Translations under genes and position numbers: made by a program
Part shown: positions 25,500 through 37,600 of the stretch, in pieces
How the letters are laid out: every line of letters begins with the position of its first letter
Numbering within the stretch: the stretch's first letter is position 1
NCBI GenBank assembly: GCA_914767715.1
Contig: OU612071.1
Location: forward strand, 12,633,493 to 12,697,492
DNA: 64,000 nt
Direction: 5' to 3'
Source: Membranipora membranacea
Taxonomy: Eukaryota > Bryozoa > Gymnolaemata > Cheilostomatida > Membraniporidae
Notes under the pieces: generated by a model
The model's input: the letters and a program-made list of their open reading frames with translations, nothing else
Told to the model about the DNA's origin: nothing
Database searches by the model: none

Positions 25500-27290
25500 A
25501 CGCTGTCAAGGAGGGAAAGTATTTAAAGTCTTTAACTCCTTGCTCAACAAACAACATGACATACCCACTGTCACGTTTGCTCTTTTACTCCTAATATTGA
25601 TATTTATTATTATACATGTAGTTAGAAGATGCACAGCTAGCCTTACCAAGTATCGAAGAGCAGGCAGCTATCGTAGGTAACCAAACTAAGCTACAGACAT
25701 GGACTTATGTACCAGCTAATGCTATCACATGAGTCTTACTAGGAATAATGTTGGGTTTTACTGGACATGGACTTATGTACCAGCTAATGCTATCATGTGA
25801 GTCTTACTAGGAATAATGTTGGGATTTACAGAGTATTCATAAGTTTGCTACGGTGTTCAAAATTTGACAATTGATTGATTGATATTAATCAAGGATTAAT
25901 CAAGGATCTCTGATGGTTAGATGGCATAATTTACGGAACCAAATCTAATGTACTTCGGCTCAATAGTGACTCTCTACACCTGATAATAGAAGAAGCACAA
26001 CAGAAAGTAGGGGAGGTGTGTTAATCAGGAATGCCCAGCGGCAGCATATTACCGAAGGTCAATGAGTGTAGCTCCCTGGAGTTATCTTAACATATGCAAG
26101 TGTATTGGAAGAACGTTACCTTACACTTGCATTTGGCAAAATAATGTACAATAATGAAATGGTTTCTATAACTAGCTGATGTAGAATAGTTTTCGTTGAT
26201 TTTCTGAGTTTGAGCCCCAAAACTCTTGAACTGCCTATTTCCCTTAACCTTCCTGTAAACAAAACCTCCAGTTGTGTGATCAATACTGCCCTCCAATTAT
26301 CCTTATTCTGCGACTATCCTCCTTCTTATTTTTTCATAGTGATGAGATTATCAGAGTTGATGACTGATGTTATATTTCTTCTTTAAATAATTCAATCCTT
26401 TTGTTGATATTGTCATTGTTTACACTATGCAAGTGATGTGCATTTCTACCATAGATATAGTTATAGTTCTCATATCCACCACTGCAGGGTAGGAGTTGCC
26501 GATGATGACTTTGGGAGAGATTGACGGCACTCCATTCTTGTTAGATACCAGCAACAAGCTGATCAATTCGATCTCCGGGCTAGTGCTTGAGGTATTGTAT
26601 GCAATTTTACCTTCTCTGACATTTCTCTCGTGCCAGAGGGGCAGGTTACTCTAAATCAAGTATGATTGAATTTGTCTACATTTCGAGTTGCTCCCCGTCT
26701 AGTTGTCAGGGAACCCGATTTGCTAACAAATTATATCTCACTTTATTTGGATTTATCTGACTCTGCTTGGCATGAGAATGCTATTTACTCATTGTTTCTA
26801 GTTATTTACTCATAGAAACAATCATACTCTGACCTGTATTCTTGTCTTGTATGACCCACATATTTCTGGGTATAGTCCATAGACTTAAATCTAAACCTTG
26901 ACAGGGAATGATTATCATTTTTATATCTGGGCATCAGCACTAAGACGCTGACCCACTTAACTTGTGGGTGGCGGAGTGACATTGAATTGTGTAATGCAGT
27001 TGGTTTTGTCATTAACTTGCAGTCTACAGTTGAGCTTTTTGTTGACACCTGGATGGATTCCAATTGACTTTTGAGGTTGCAATAGGCCTATAATTTTGTT
27101 GGTATCAATTTAATGTAAATTTAAATTCAACATCATAATGATCACAGCAAGCAATTTTAAAACTAAAGTTATCAACAAACAACCTGTGGGTCAACAAAAA
27201 CCTCGTTGCAATTCAGTGCCGTGATGTCATCCACAATTGGGCGCCTTATGTCGTATCTGTTGTCCTGTCTAGGTTTGTCTATGGTTTATT
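25500..27290 (+). pseudogene. ESS2/DGCR14-like array, unit 4
   Basis: Exon A (25622-25728) is open but its donor changed from GTGAGT to ATGAGT; a partial repeat of the exon end with an intact donor follows at about 25765. Exon B (from about 25939) is open (TKSNVLRLNSDSLHL) but its acceptor reads ACGG. Exon C (26488-26591) reads LPMMTLGEIDGTPFLLDTSN through ISGLVLE to a GTATTG donor, restoring the frame lost in the other units, yet a TAG lies near its start. This is the least damaged unit. With exons D-F downstream it may approach an expressed gene, but I see at least three defects. Confidence 0.6.
26893..27276. mobile_element. Foldback element, family B, array copy 4
   Basis: TAAACCTTGACAGGG at the left and GTCCTGTCTAGGTTTG at the right. 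More diverged than copies 1 and 2. Confidence 0.7.
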
Positions 27291-27422
27291 CATATTAGAA
27301 AATGTCATCAACAACTCAAAACAAGTTTATATGATTGATTATCCCTTCAGTTTTACTTCAACCAACCTGCTATTTCTAAATAAACATCACTACCTCAATA
27401 ATGTATCCATTGTTTGAATTAG

Positions 27423-30400
27423 CTGAAGGACGAGCCTAGGGGAGACAGGATCGGGAGAGAGTTAGCTGAAAAAGTGGCTAAACAACACAGAGAGAAAAAA
27501 GCTCAGGCTGTTGAGAAGGTTAAACATCTCAACAGGTATGTATGCGTGTGTTTTATGAGATCAGGTTTATAATATGCTAGCTTAGCTCAGATCGCTACGG
27601 TCCAGCAAAAAGGAGTAATTTCAGTGAACTCAGAGGTTTGTTCGATGTTATGCTCAGTTGGCTAGAGCACCTACCCTGCATCTATCAATTTTGTTTTCAA
27701 TCCCTCTGAAGTCAACGGAATAGCTTGGTTTTGTCGGCACCTAAGTTGTTTACTGGTCCTGCAACTGACCTGCAAGGAGCTGTAATTGCAGTCACACCAT
27801 CCTTTCTTTGGAATGCGGCGACTGTCAAGATCAAAGTGGTTGAGATTCTTACACTGGGACAGGGAGCAAAGGCATGGCTGCATAATATCCATATCAGATC
27901 CTTCACTTTCTTGAACGTTATGCAGTAGCAGCTTATGAATACTGTTGTCGTCTTCTGGATTCTATAAAACCTATTTGGCCATATGTATTTCGCAATTACA
28001 ATAAGATTTTTACGATTAGGATTTTTCTTCTCCTTGAGCTTTTGATACATATAAGACAACTCTTAACAAGTTACATAATATGCTACATTTAGTTATTTCA
28101 ATTCCTCAAATTATTTTCGAGTTAGCAAGAAATCTGGGTAAAGACTTTACAGTATTTTATGAAAGGTATATATATATATAATATATATATATGTCAGTAT
28201 TACCAGACCATCTAAATGTGTGATAAATAGTTTAATAAATATTCTGAAGTCCAAAACCAAGTGTAAGCAGTCTTGTTATTGCAAATCTTTTACTGCTGAT
28301 GTTTTTGTTCTCTTTTAGGATGGATACAGATCTCTTGGGGGGCTGTCACAGAGTGAAAGATCAGCTACATTATCACTATCAGCATGCAATCTAGCAGCCA
28401 CTCGTTATATACAAATAATCACAGGTATCTATTGCGTCAATTCCCTTCCCTATACGCCACAAGTATCGATCAGAATATATTACTGTAATTATCAATGGGG
28501 GGGGGGGGGAAATAAATTTCCATAATAGAATGAACCACGTTATCTTTATCACTTATTCCGAAATTCTCAGGTGTTAAATGGATTCGTTCTTTGCAGAGAA
28601 AGTTTACTCCCATGCCTTATGAATAGAGAGAAAACCATATTTTGATTCCGTAAACCCCTATGCCAACATTGAGTTATTTCCATGCCCTGCTAAGTAATCC
28701 AATAGTATATCATCTACATCCACACATTTAGTGGGGACGTGGTTGATAGTTTTTTTTAATGCTTTGATTGGCATCATAATCATTTAAAAAAAAAGCTTTC
28801 CGTTATGCGCCAAAATATGAAAGAAAAACAGATGCAGTTTATAAATGTGTGTGCTTGATCTAATACTTTTTGGAAGAATAGTGGACAATGGACTGCAAAA
28901 TCCATCAACCCTTCCCCGAATTAAATGGAGATGTGGTTGATAGTAAAATGCCAACACCAGCAACCCGGACAGTGTTTGAGAACTTTAACTAGGGGTAACA
29001 GTAACCACCATATACATGTATCAAGGATGTCTGGTGACACCTTGTAAACTTTACCTACTTGGCTAACAATGTTGTGAGGCTGAAGGTTTATCTCCCGAGT
29101 AAGGTTCGAGACAGAGACTTGATTATCCCTGAAAACATTGTCCGATAGGAATTAATCATGAAAAGGATGATTGTTTAAAATTTGACAATGAGGGCTGCCA
29201 TTTTAAACTAGTCAAGACTGATAAGATGACTATGAAGTTTATAAATCACAATGTTTTATATAATGAGGATCTTTTGCGCAGGTTCAAACCAATTTGATAA
29301 ACAACTAATATAATAAGATTTTCTATTTCCCTACTAGTTGCCTGAACGTGTATCGTGGTCTAATAATTCCTCTGATATTGTTCTTCACACTATCATTACG
29401 GAACTTAAGTTTTGATGTTTTATTTATGATTACAGACCTCTGAGTTGTTTATCACCTAGCGAGAGATTAGATACATTGTCACCGACAGCAGAATATTGGC
29501 AGCCACGTGGAGTATTGATATCAACTCAGGTATTTATTTAGTTTTTTTCACGTCATTATACGGATGCACGCAAGCAATCAGCAAGCATCATGGGTGTCAC
29601 TGCAAATTGGTCAGAGTCCCAAGAACTGATCAGAATGACAAATTTTAATTAGTTACATTCCATATGTTCAATAAATGGGAATACGAAGGATATTACAATT
29701 TTTTCCAAATTGGCCAGTTGTTGTCAAATTTGGATGGTGTGGGGTAAATTTAAGTTACCTACTACGTTTAATTCTTACAGTAGGCAACAGTTAGCATATA
29801 ACACATAGATCACCTAGTAGACAAAAAGAAACTTGCACACATCGGCAGGATATATTCTGATATGGTGTTGTCGACAGGATATATCAATAAATTTCTGTCA
29901 ACAGGATTGTGGGATACCATAGTACACAGGATTGTGGGATACCATAGTACACACGATTGTGGGATACCATAGTTCACTGCATCGTGGATTGAGTTCTTTT
30001 TTTGCCTGACCTTGAATTGAATGTAATATCTTGCTAAGTTGTCCCCATTAATGCAGTAGTACTGGTCTTCTAAATCAATGCCCTGGCCTTTGCACAGGGT
30101 GTTATCTTCGCATTTATTAGGTAAATATGTGTATAGGGCACTAAGCTATATGTCTAACTGTGATGGAAAAGCCACATATAATGCCAGTGATATGGTCTAT
30201 AGCTTGAAAGTTTGACATTTGAGAAAATAATGGGAATTTGTTTCCAGTGTGAAATATAGAAGGAGTCGTTTCTCATCATAGCTGTGTCTGCAAGAAAATT
30301 GCTTTCGTATCGTATAGCGATAATGAGTTAGTAAGATATCTTGTCAAATAAACATAACCTCTTAAAATCTCTTTTTTTTTGGCAAAGTGACAGCTATTGA

Positions 30401-30592
30401 TATCGTGACTGTTACAGGCCTTATCAGCTAGGGAATAGGACACGAGCTAAGCCCTGTCAGTTCAAACCTATTTCGTACCTCCCAGCAACAGGCACTCCTA
30501 TATTTCATGATATTGATTTAGCAATACCTTTTATCTTTTAGGATAAACTCTGCAGGCCAGTAAGTCAACACTATCTGAAGTCGGCTGTCTAA
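27423..30592 (+). CDS. ESS2/DGCR14-like last exons (D, E, F)
   Basis: Exon D (27423-27535) is intact here, reading LKDEPRGDRIGRELAEKVAK and then QHREKKAQAVEKVKHLN. It ends in phase 2 and joins exon E (29436-29529), which reads PLSCLSPSERLDTLSPTAE, resembling the LSPAxxxLxxR region near the ESS2 C-terminus. Exon E joins in phase 0 to exon F (30542-30592), DKLCRPVSQHYLKSAV and TAA. These phases agree, so at least the 3' end could be translated. ESS2 acts in the nucleus with the spliceosome. The carboxy-terminal part is all I see; the N-terminal half was not found. Full-length ESS2 proteins are usually well over 400 residues. Confidence 0.6.
27640..27712 (+). other. tRNA-like relic
   Basis: TGCTCAGTTGGCTAGAGCAC resembles an A box and D-arm. 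The B box has decayed (TTTTCAATCCC). Probably the head of an old SINE. Confidence 0.4.
28171..28194. repeat. (AT)n microsatellite
   Basis: Alternating TA run with one phase break. Confidence 0.8.
28319..28424 (+). pseudogene. Decayed duplicate of ESS2-like exon E
   Basis: It lies between a TTTTAG acceptor and a GTATCT donor. One frame reads YRSLGGLSQSERSATLSLSA, parallel to the CLSPSERLDTLSPTA of exon E. That frame does not match the phase of exon D, and the in-phase frame is closed, so this looks like a skipped or dead copy. Confidence 0.5.
29901..29977. repeat. 25-bp tandem repeat, three copies
   Basis: ACAGGATTGTGGGATACCAT plus AGTAC repeated three times with single substitutions, in the intron between exons E and F of the ESS2-like locus. 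Confidence 0.9.
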
Positions 30593-30945
30593 ACACGCTC
30601 ACCTCTAACACCTAAATTGGCCAGATCTCAGGCTAACACTCCTAATGTTACTAACTCTACACAATCTACAGACTTGACTGCTGACTAGCTTTAACATTTT
30701 TTCTTATAACAATGTCTATGTATTGATAAACCCTAACCTTAACGGATCGCTCAAAGTGTGTACAATCATTAACCTCCTCTGCTGTATGATTAATATGGTG
30801 GGCTCAGGCCAATCTGTTTGTTATATGTCAGTGTTATCTGCTTTTGACCTGCATCCTTGTTAGCAGAACCAATCATTATCTGTTCACCTACACCTAGTCT
30901 CTGACAACCAGGATTAATTAAAACCTTGTGTCTTACTTATACCTC

Positions 30946-30951
30946 AATAAA
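30946..30951 (+). terminator. AATAAA polyadenylation signal, ESS2-like locus
   Basis: The canonical hexamer lies about 350 bp after the stop in exon F. Confidence 0.5.
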
Positions 30952-31614
30952 AGTGGCCCGTGCCCAGATTGTTTGTGTAACAGCTAGCAGTAGATGAAGC
31001 AAAGGTGCTATGGCGTTGAATTTGTCTATTCTATAAAGAAAGATGTCTCAAAAACACTTTCTTTGTACTGAAGTCGTAGTCGTAGGTAGGAACTTATATT
31101 TGGATATTCATACTCCCAGAATGCACCGGTAGCCCCGAGATGTTAATTGTGTAAACACCCTCTTCAGAAAGATCCTGGGCTAACACTCAGAACATTACAC
31201 ACCCAGCGAAGTCTACAGACTTTCTTTGACTTCAACCTTACTGAACCTTCCTATGAATCTAAACCCCATTCCTTGCTTTTTTACCCAATATATTATGTTA
31301 AGTTATTTTTCCCTCACTCGTGTGTGGCGTTAGTTCTCGCTCAGATCGCAAGCTAGCAGTATGGAATTTGTACAACCATGTGAGAAAATTGATGGAGAGC
31401 TAGTGCCAAAATTTTAATAGCACTGCTTGTTTTCGACTGCTGAAGCCAATTTATTTTAAGATTTGAATCACAGACATTATGTTAACATTGCTGGCAGTAA
31501 GCCATTAGATAAAGCAAAACTGGCTAATGCTAGCATATAATGATCGAATGAAAACCTACTCATATCTGGGTCATTCAGTTGCAAAGCCTGACGATTGCAA
31601 AGCGTTAGTACTAG

Positions 31615-31666
31615 GAAAGAAGACTTGCTCAACAAATATCAAGAACGTCTTGCAGCAATTACATCA
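31615..31666 (+). CDS. Possible upstream exon of the zinc-ribbon GTPase gene
   Basis: After a TACTAG acceptor one frame reads KEDLLNKYQERLAAITS to a strong GTAAGT donor in phase 0, matching the next exon, which continues ITIIADQSKDSP. It is a charged, helix-forming stretch. It is short and its own upstream partner is unknown, so it is tentative. Confidence 0.4.
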
Positions 31667-34600
31667 GTAAGTTGTGGTAAAGGCCTGTAGGGCTCACGCA
31701 CAAATTCTAGCATTGAGCTCATCAAATTCACGTAATCTTGTCACAGCCCTAATACTATTTGATTGCATTGCGCTTTATGACAGGATGTTCAAGCTTACAG
31801 GTCTGATTTGGAGCATTGTAACTTCAGCTCTTACCCTTTGTTGTAAAGTCTGGTTCAATTTGGCTTGCTGTCCAGTTGGCAGTGAAGGTTTTTAAATCTT
31901 ATCTGATCACAAACATTATTCTTGTCACTATTTATCATTGAATGTGACATGTCATGCAAAGGCATAACGGAATTAAAAACATGAACTTGTTGAAGAAGAA
32001 GCACCCTTTTGGTCCCATCAACTTGTTCATCGAACAATCTGAACCTATATTATAAGCTTTTTCCATTTATAGATAACTATTATCGCGGATCAGTCAAAGG
32101 ATAGTCCCGTCTCTGAGATGGATGGGATCGTCTATTGCCCTTATGCCGATTGTGGTGAAGAACTAGAGCAAAATGAGTACGGGGAGCTGCCGTACTTGTG
32201 TGAAGTATGTACAAAGCCAACTGGACATGGACCGCTGAGGATATGTCCAGAATGCAACAGTGAACGTCATCGTCTGAGAAGTGGAAAGCTGGTCAATGTG
32301 TGTAGAAACTGTCAATATATCTTCTCGGCGGGTGACACGGCAACAAGCTATCCTGTCCCTCCTGTCTCTGGTAAGTGTGCAATCACTGATATCAGAATTT
32401 ATTGGGCATAAGTTCCATTCCAGAGTTGGTCTCGAACCTAAACTTAATCTTTGAACATAAACATGCCCTAGAATTGTGTCAATGGTTTCCCATGATTATG
32501 TAATTTTTTTGACACAAGATCAAGAGTCAAGGAGTCAGGAGTGGTCTAATGGTTAAGGGTACGGGCTTTGGATGTTTGAGGTCCAGGTTCATTTCTCAGC
32601 ACCAGCAGTCATTTCTGATTTAGTACTGGCACACCATCTTAGCCAGATCCTTGTGGAACGAGACTGAAACTACCTGAGGTCCACTGTGTGTTTGCACACC
32701 CCGCACACAGTAAAAAGCAACCCCTCTGCTTCTTCGATATAAAGAGTAGCTGGATTTCCGGCTGGCATGGGTATATAGTGCGGCATGAGTACAAATAGGG
32801 CCCAGTACCAGTACCCAAGAGAGAATAACCCTCTCCGCTGCAAAGATGATGATGACACAAGGAATAATCTTCTGGGGGTCTTTCAAATAGAAAGAGTGAT
32901 GCTTTACTAAACGAAGTTATTGTTATATCTGAAACTAAGGGGTTTTAGAATAACCGTTACAACTAAACTCAATACAATCGATAGAACAGGCTCACCTCAA
33001 ATCACTGTTACAAATGTCTGACTTGCTCAAGCAAGATCTTCTCAGTACAGAGCTATCAGTGGATTGTCCTCTCTACTACCCGCCAGCCTTCTGGGTGACT
33101 CTACAAGTAATATAATCCTCATATGAGTAATCTAGCTGTCCTCATGTTGTACAGTAAGCAGTTATAAGTAGAGTCCCTTTCCCATTCTTGCCTTCTTCCT
33201 TTTTTTCTTTTGCTTTTTCTGTCGGTTTTTATTTTCTGTTTTTGTTGTAGCGTCCTACAAGTTTTTGGTTGATTTGTTTTGATCCATAATATACAATGAT
33301 GTATATATATATGCAGTTGGTACAAAGGTATAATATGATTCCTCAGTACGAAATATGATAGTAGTCTGCCCTATCTGGTTGCCGTTATATGACTGACTGG
33401 TTTCTGGCTGAGTCATATTATTTATACCTTTGTATTCCAACTACATGTAAAAATGGGAGGGGAGTTGCCTCCATTTATGTGTGGTGGGGCAACTCTAAAG
33501 TAATATATGATGGCTATTAGAATTTGACTAATATTCAATATAGCATTATCACAATCACATTGCTCAAAATTACCACTCACTTGGTCTTTCAATCAGAAAA
33601 ATTTGTTCCCAAATCGCTCGCTTAGAATGCTCATAGTTCTATCATTGACTGATGCCATTTGAAAGCGAGAGCCTAGCAGGTATAGCAATCTTATCGCTCA
33701 CTCGATCAGAGTGCGATTTTGGCTGTTTTTTATGTTCGAAAGCCCCCCTGGCCATTATCATGCATGATGGTTTATTACTGTAGAACCACCATGCTTCTCT
33801 GTATGGTTTTTCACTTGTTACCTCTTGGCTAATTTGTCCATGACTTTCTTACTTACACATTATATCCATCAATGTCTCAAATTACACATTGTAAAGTTTT
33901 GAAGATTGATGCGCATAACTTCCTGAGATAAAGCCAGATAAAAAATGCTCCTCTCGATTTTGTTAATTTGCTTGTTTTGATGGCCCTCTGCACGTCACAT
34001 GACTTGTTACAACATAACTTTATTTCAGTCTGATGAAAGCCATGACTGTTGTGATAATAGCTTTCATGGTAGCTATAAGGATAGTTTAGGAAAATAATCT
34101 TGAGCTATTCTAGGAACTTCATGAATTTCCATGTACAACATAGAAGCATTAACAACAGCTCGCTCTTTCCCTTATTTCCGTCTCACCATCTTGCGATCCA
34201 ACTCACAAGCACTCTTTCACGCTAACTATAAGGTCTTAGAACACAACTTGACATACAATACAATACTTGAAGAGCACGTCGGCACTAGAATAAACACCCC
34301 ACAGCTATCTAGATACACACAAAGCTTGGGAAATCAATCTTGAGCAGCTCCACAAGCTGCATGAATTTCCATGTTCAAAATCCATCTGTGGATGGCTACG
34401 GTACTTTTTCCCAGTAGTGTTTCACCCATAATCCTTGGGCTATAGCCCTTGAACCTTATTTCACTGACTATTTCATCATTACATGATTGTCACAGAGTAA
34501 GTATATGCAGAGGGGACACTTCAGTTATAGTGCCTGCGGTTTTTTATCCAGTGGAGCAAAATATCTGACTATGTAGGACATAGATTTATGAAGTCGTAAT

Positions 34601-37600
34601 GTGAGTAAATTTCACGGCGCTCTTTTCAACTCTGTTCGTAGCTCGTACCCGAATTCAGGGAAATTTCAGTGGCTCGGCTCATTTTCAATTTTGCTGGCTC
34701 AATACAACACTACTAAATAATAAACCTAGACAGGACACCATATACAGCTGAAGTGAGGCACTTAATTGTGGGGCGAAGTAACAAAATTGGAAGGTGTAGA
34801 AGCAATGATGCTATCATTGATTTACTGTCCACAATCCAGGTTTTTTGTTCATAACTCGATCAATTTTGATCGGATTTTTAAGTTGAAAACTGCTTTACAA
34901 TCAGCAGCATCTTTGTTTGTAGCAATCTTTTGTCAAAATTAGTATCAAACTGTTCTGGACGCGCTGCTAAATCTAATGTTATTTTCAAACTCAAAATCTG
35001 ATTAAAATTGATCGAGTTATCTACAAAAAACCTGGAATCTAGACAGTAAATCAATGATAGCATCATTGCTTCTACACCTTGCAATGTCGTTACGTCGCCA
35101 TCAATTAAATGTCTCAGTGCCTCAACGCCAATGCTCCATATTAGTGTCCTGTTTAGGTTTGTTTGCGCCTATTCTTTCATGCCTGGATATTGGATGTGGG
35201 AGGGGGGATTGGATTGGCTGTTGAGTTTTTGTTCAATATGTACATGTCAGCGATGGGCATACCCCAATCGGATAATTCTGGGCACTGGGCCTGAACTTTC
35301 TGAGAGAATGTCATTATTTTGTTTAGATCTATCAATTGATACGGTGGTAGGTATGGCTACACAGCCTGAGGAAAGTCTATCACTTGACTTAGCTAAATTT
35401 GATGCACCATGTGAAGCTGTAGATGAAGATGGACAATTGGACTTCCATAAAATGGAGAAGCAGAAAAGTATTTTCACAAACAACAAATCAAATGGTAAGA
35501 TGGTCTAATGACCGCATTAAAATACATGTCAGTAATCTACTGTTTCTGCACCAATCATGCTATTCACCCGCATCCACTCTTTTTGCCAAAACCCGGTAAC
35601 AATACTGGCTCTAGATTCAACGAGAAAGAAAGTGAGGTTTGTTGATAATAAGAGGTGTATGTACACATCACCTTGGAGTTATCTACTAAGACACAAAGGG
35701 AAGATAACTCAACTGAAATACTTATTCAAATGAATGAGTAAGAGCAAACCAGGGCTCTCAACCTGGGGGGATCAAAAACCTGAGTTTTGCCGATACCGTG
35801 TTGCAGGTGGCATTTCAAACAGCTTACAGTTTTAGAGCTCTGTTAGCCTCCTCAATGGGTCCGGCCGCCAAAGCCTAGAGAGCAATTTAGGCTGCATATG
35901 AATGATACTGGTTAGCAGAGATCATAGATATATCATGTCCTCTTCCTTGGCAATAAAACTACTGACTGATAGAGTCAAATTGAACACAGAAATCTCTTAG
36001 AAAACCGTATTTTTTGAGGGGATAACTGTTCACACCACAACATCAATGGGACATGTCCTGCAGGCTTTGTTTGCTTTGCCCCTTCAAACGAACAATGAAC
36101 ATTATTTGATACCTCATCATCGTCTGTTCAGAGCCTCAGAAGTGTGATGAAAAGGACATCCATCTAGTAGCAGGGGAGAATATTGACTACGACTTTGCAG
36201 GCAAGAAAGATGTCTTACCATCCAAAAAATCACCAGGTATTTGCTCATTGTTTCATACGCAACTGATTTTTTCGCAATTAAGCCCGTTTTGCCTCAACTG
36301 ACCTGTATGATTTTTCCAAAAATAGGATAGAAAATGAGTACTTTTTTTCAATTTAATCCTTTTTTACATCGCATTGTGTTGCTTGTTGTCCTGTAAAATG
36401 CTCTTTGTAAGCTTAAAATAGCATTTGGACGCCTTCTGAATCGGTGATCAAGGTATTTGCCTACTATAAAGATCCGTAAATACTCTGCTATATATTATGA
36501 ATAATCAGTGTGTTCTTATGTTGAGTGCTGCTTTCCAGTGTTGGCTGAGTTTCTGTTGCAGAACCAAGAGTGGATGTAAGCTATATCCAACACTTCCACC
36601 AGTTTCAAAAAATATTATGGGTTAAGTAACCTAATTTTCATAATGTGTTAACCTATTCCGACAATGAAATCCATGCTCATTTTTCCATGGCTTATTTATT
36701 TAGGTGGTAACTATTTGCTGTAATCACAACAAATGTTGATAGGAACTAAAATTTTCATAAATAATTGCTAGAATCAACAACTGTCCAACATTTGTAGGCT
36801 AGATTCCGACATTGGCCCTTGCTAGCCTTAAAGATGTAAAGATATACAGAGTTTTTTACACCTAAAGAACTCATCTTTTCTTGAGCAATGTGACAAGGCT
36901 CAGTTATTTAATAACACAGTACTGTGTTATAACTGGTAAAATTTACTAGCTTTAATCTGGCCTCAGAGCCTCATACTTTGTAGTTATCTTATCTTACCTT
37001 AAGCATTATCCTGTACCACGGCGCACCTTATAGCGAGTTTATGCAAATTTACTTATCTCAGCAGTTCGCGGGTTTTTCTCATCCCATTCTTTCTAGACAA
37101 CTGAAGTGACAAGTCGTCTTTTCACAATTACCACCCTCCCGCCCTAAAATACTACCTTATGTTACTATATTTCTCAGTGTGTGAAAGGTGACTTGGGTGC
37201 ATGTGTGGTTGGTGCTAAATTTTCCGCCTTTTCTAAAGTATCGAGGCCGAATTTCCTCCTATAAAGTTCTTGCCCTGCCCATGCTGTTCTCCAGCAACTT
37301 ACTGTACTTACTTAAATGTTTATTTCTAACTTATTGGGGGTTAACCAGGAAATGGCGTATTAGTCGCCCCCCTCCTATAGGGGAACCCCCAGCTATCTTG
37401 TTAATCATTGAGGTAAGAAAGAATATGATTTTCCAAATTAACACATGTGTTTTTGGCGCAATCAATGGCTTGTTCCGCACCCAAAGCACATACGACTATA
37501 AGTTGTCCGTATAGGGATTTTGGTGAGAAACCGGACCAAGATGAGCAGGGGCATCTCTTGTCTTTGTGTGATGTATGTACCAGACCAAATGGCTCTGCCA

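Noticed and set aside
22336-26296. Two near-identical minus-strand frames (22545-22336 and 26296-26087)
   Set aside because: They are duplicated only because the ESS2-like segments are duplicated; no motif or splice support on that strand.
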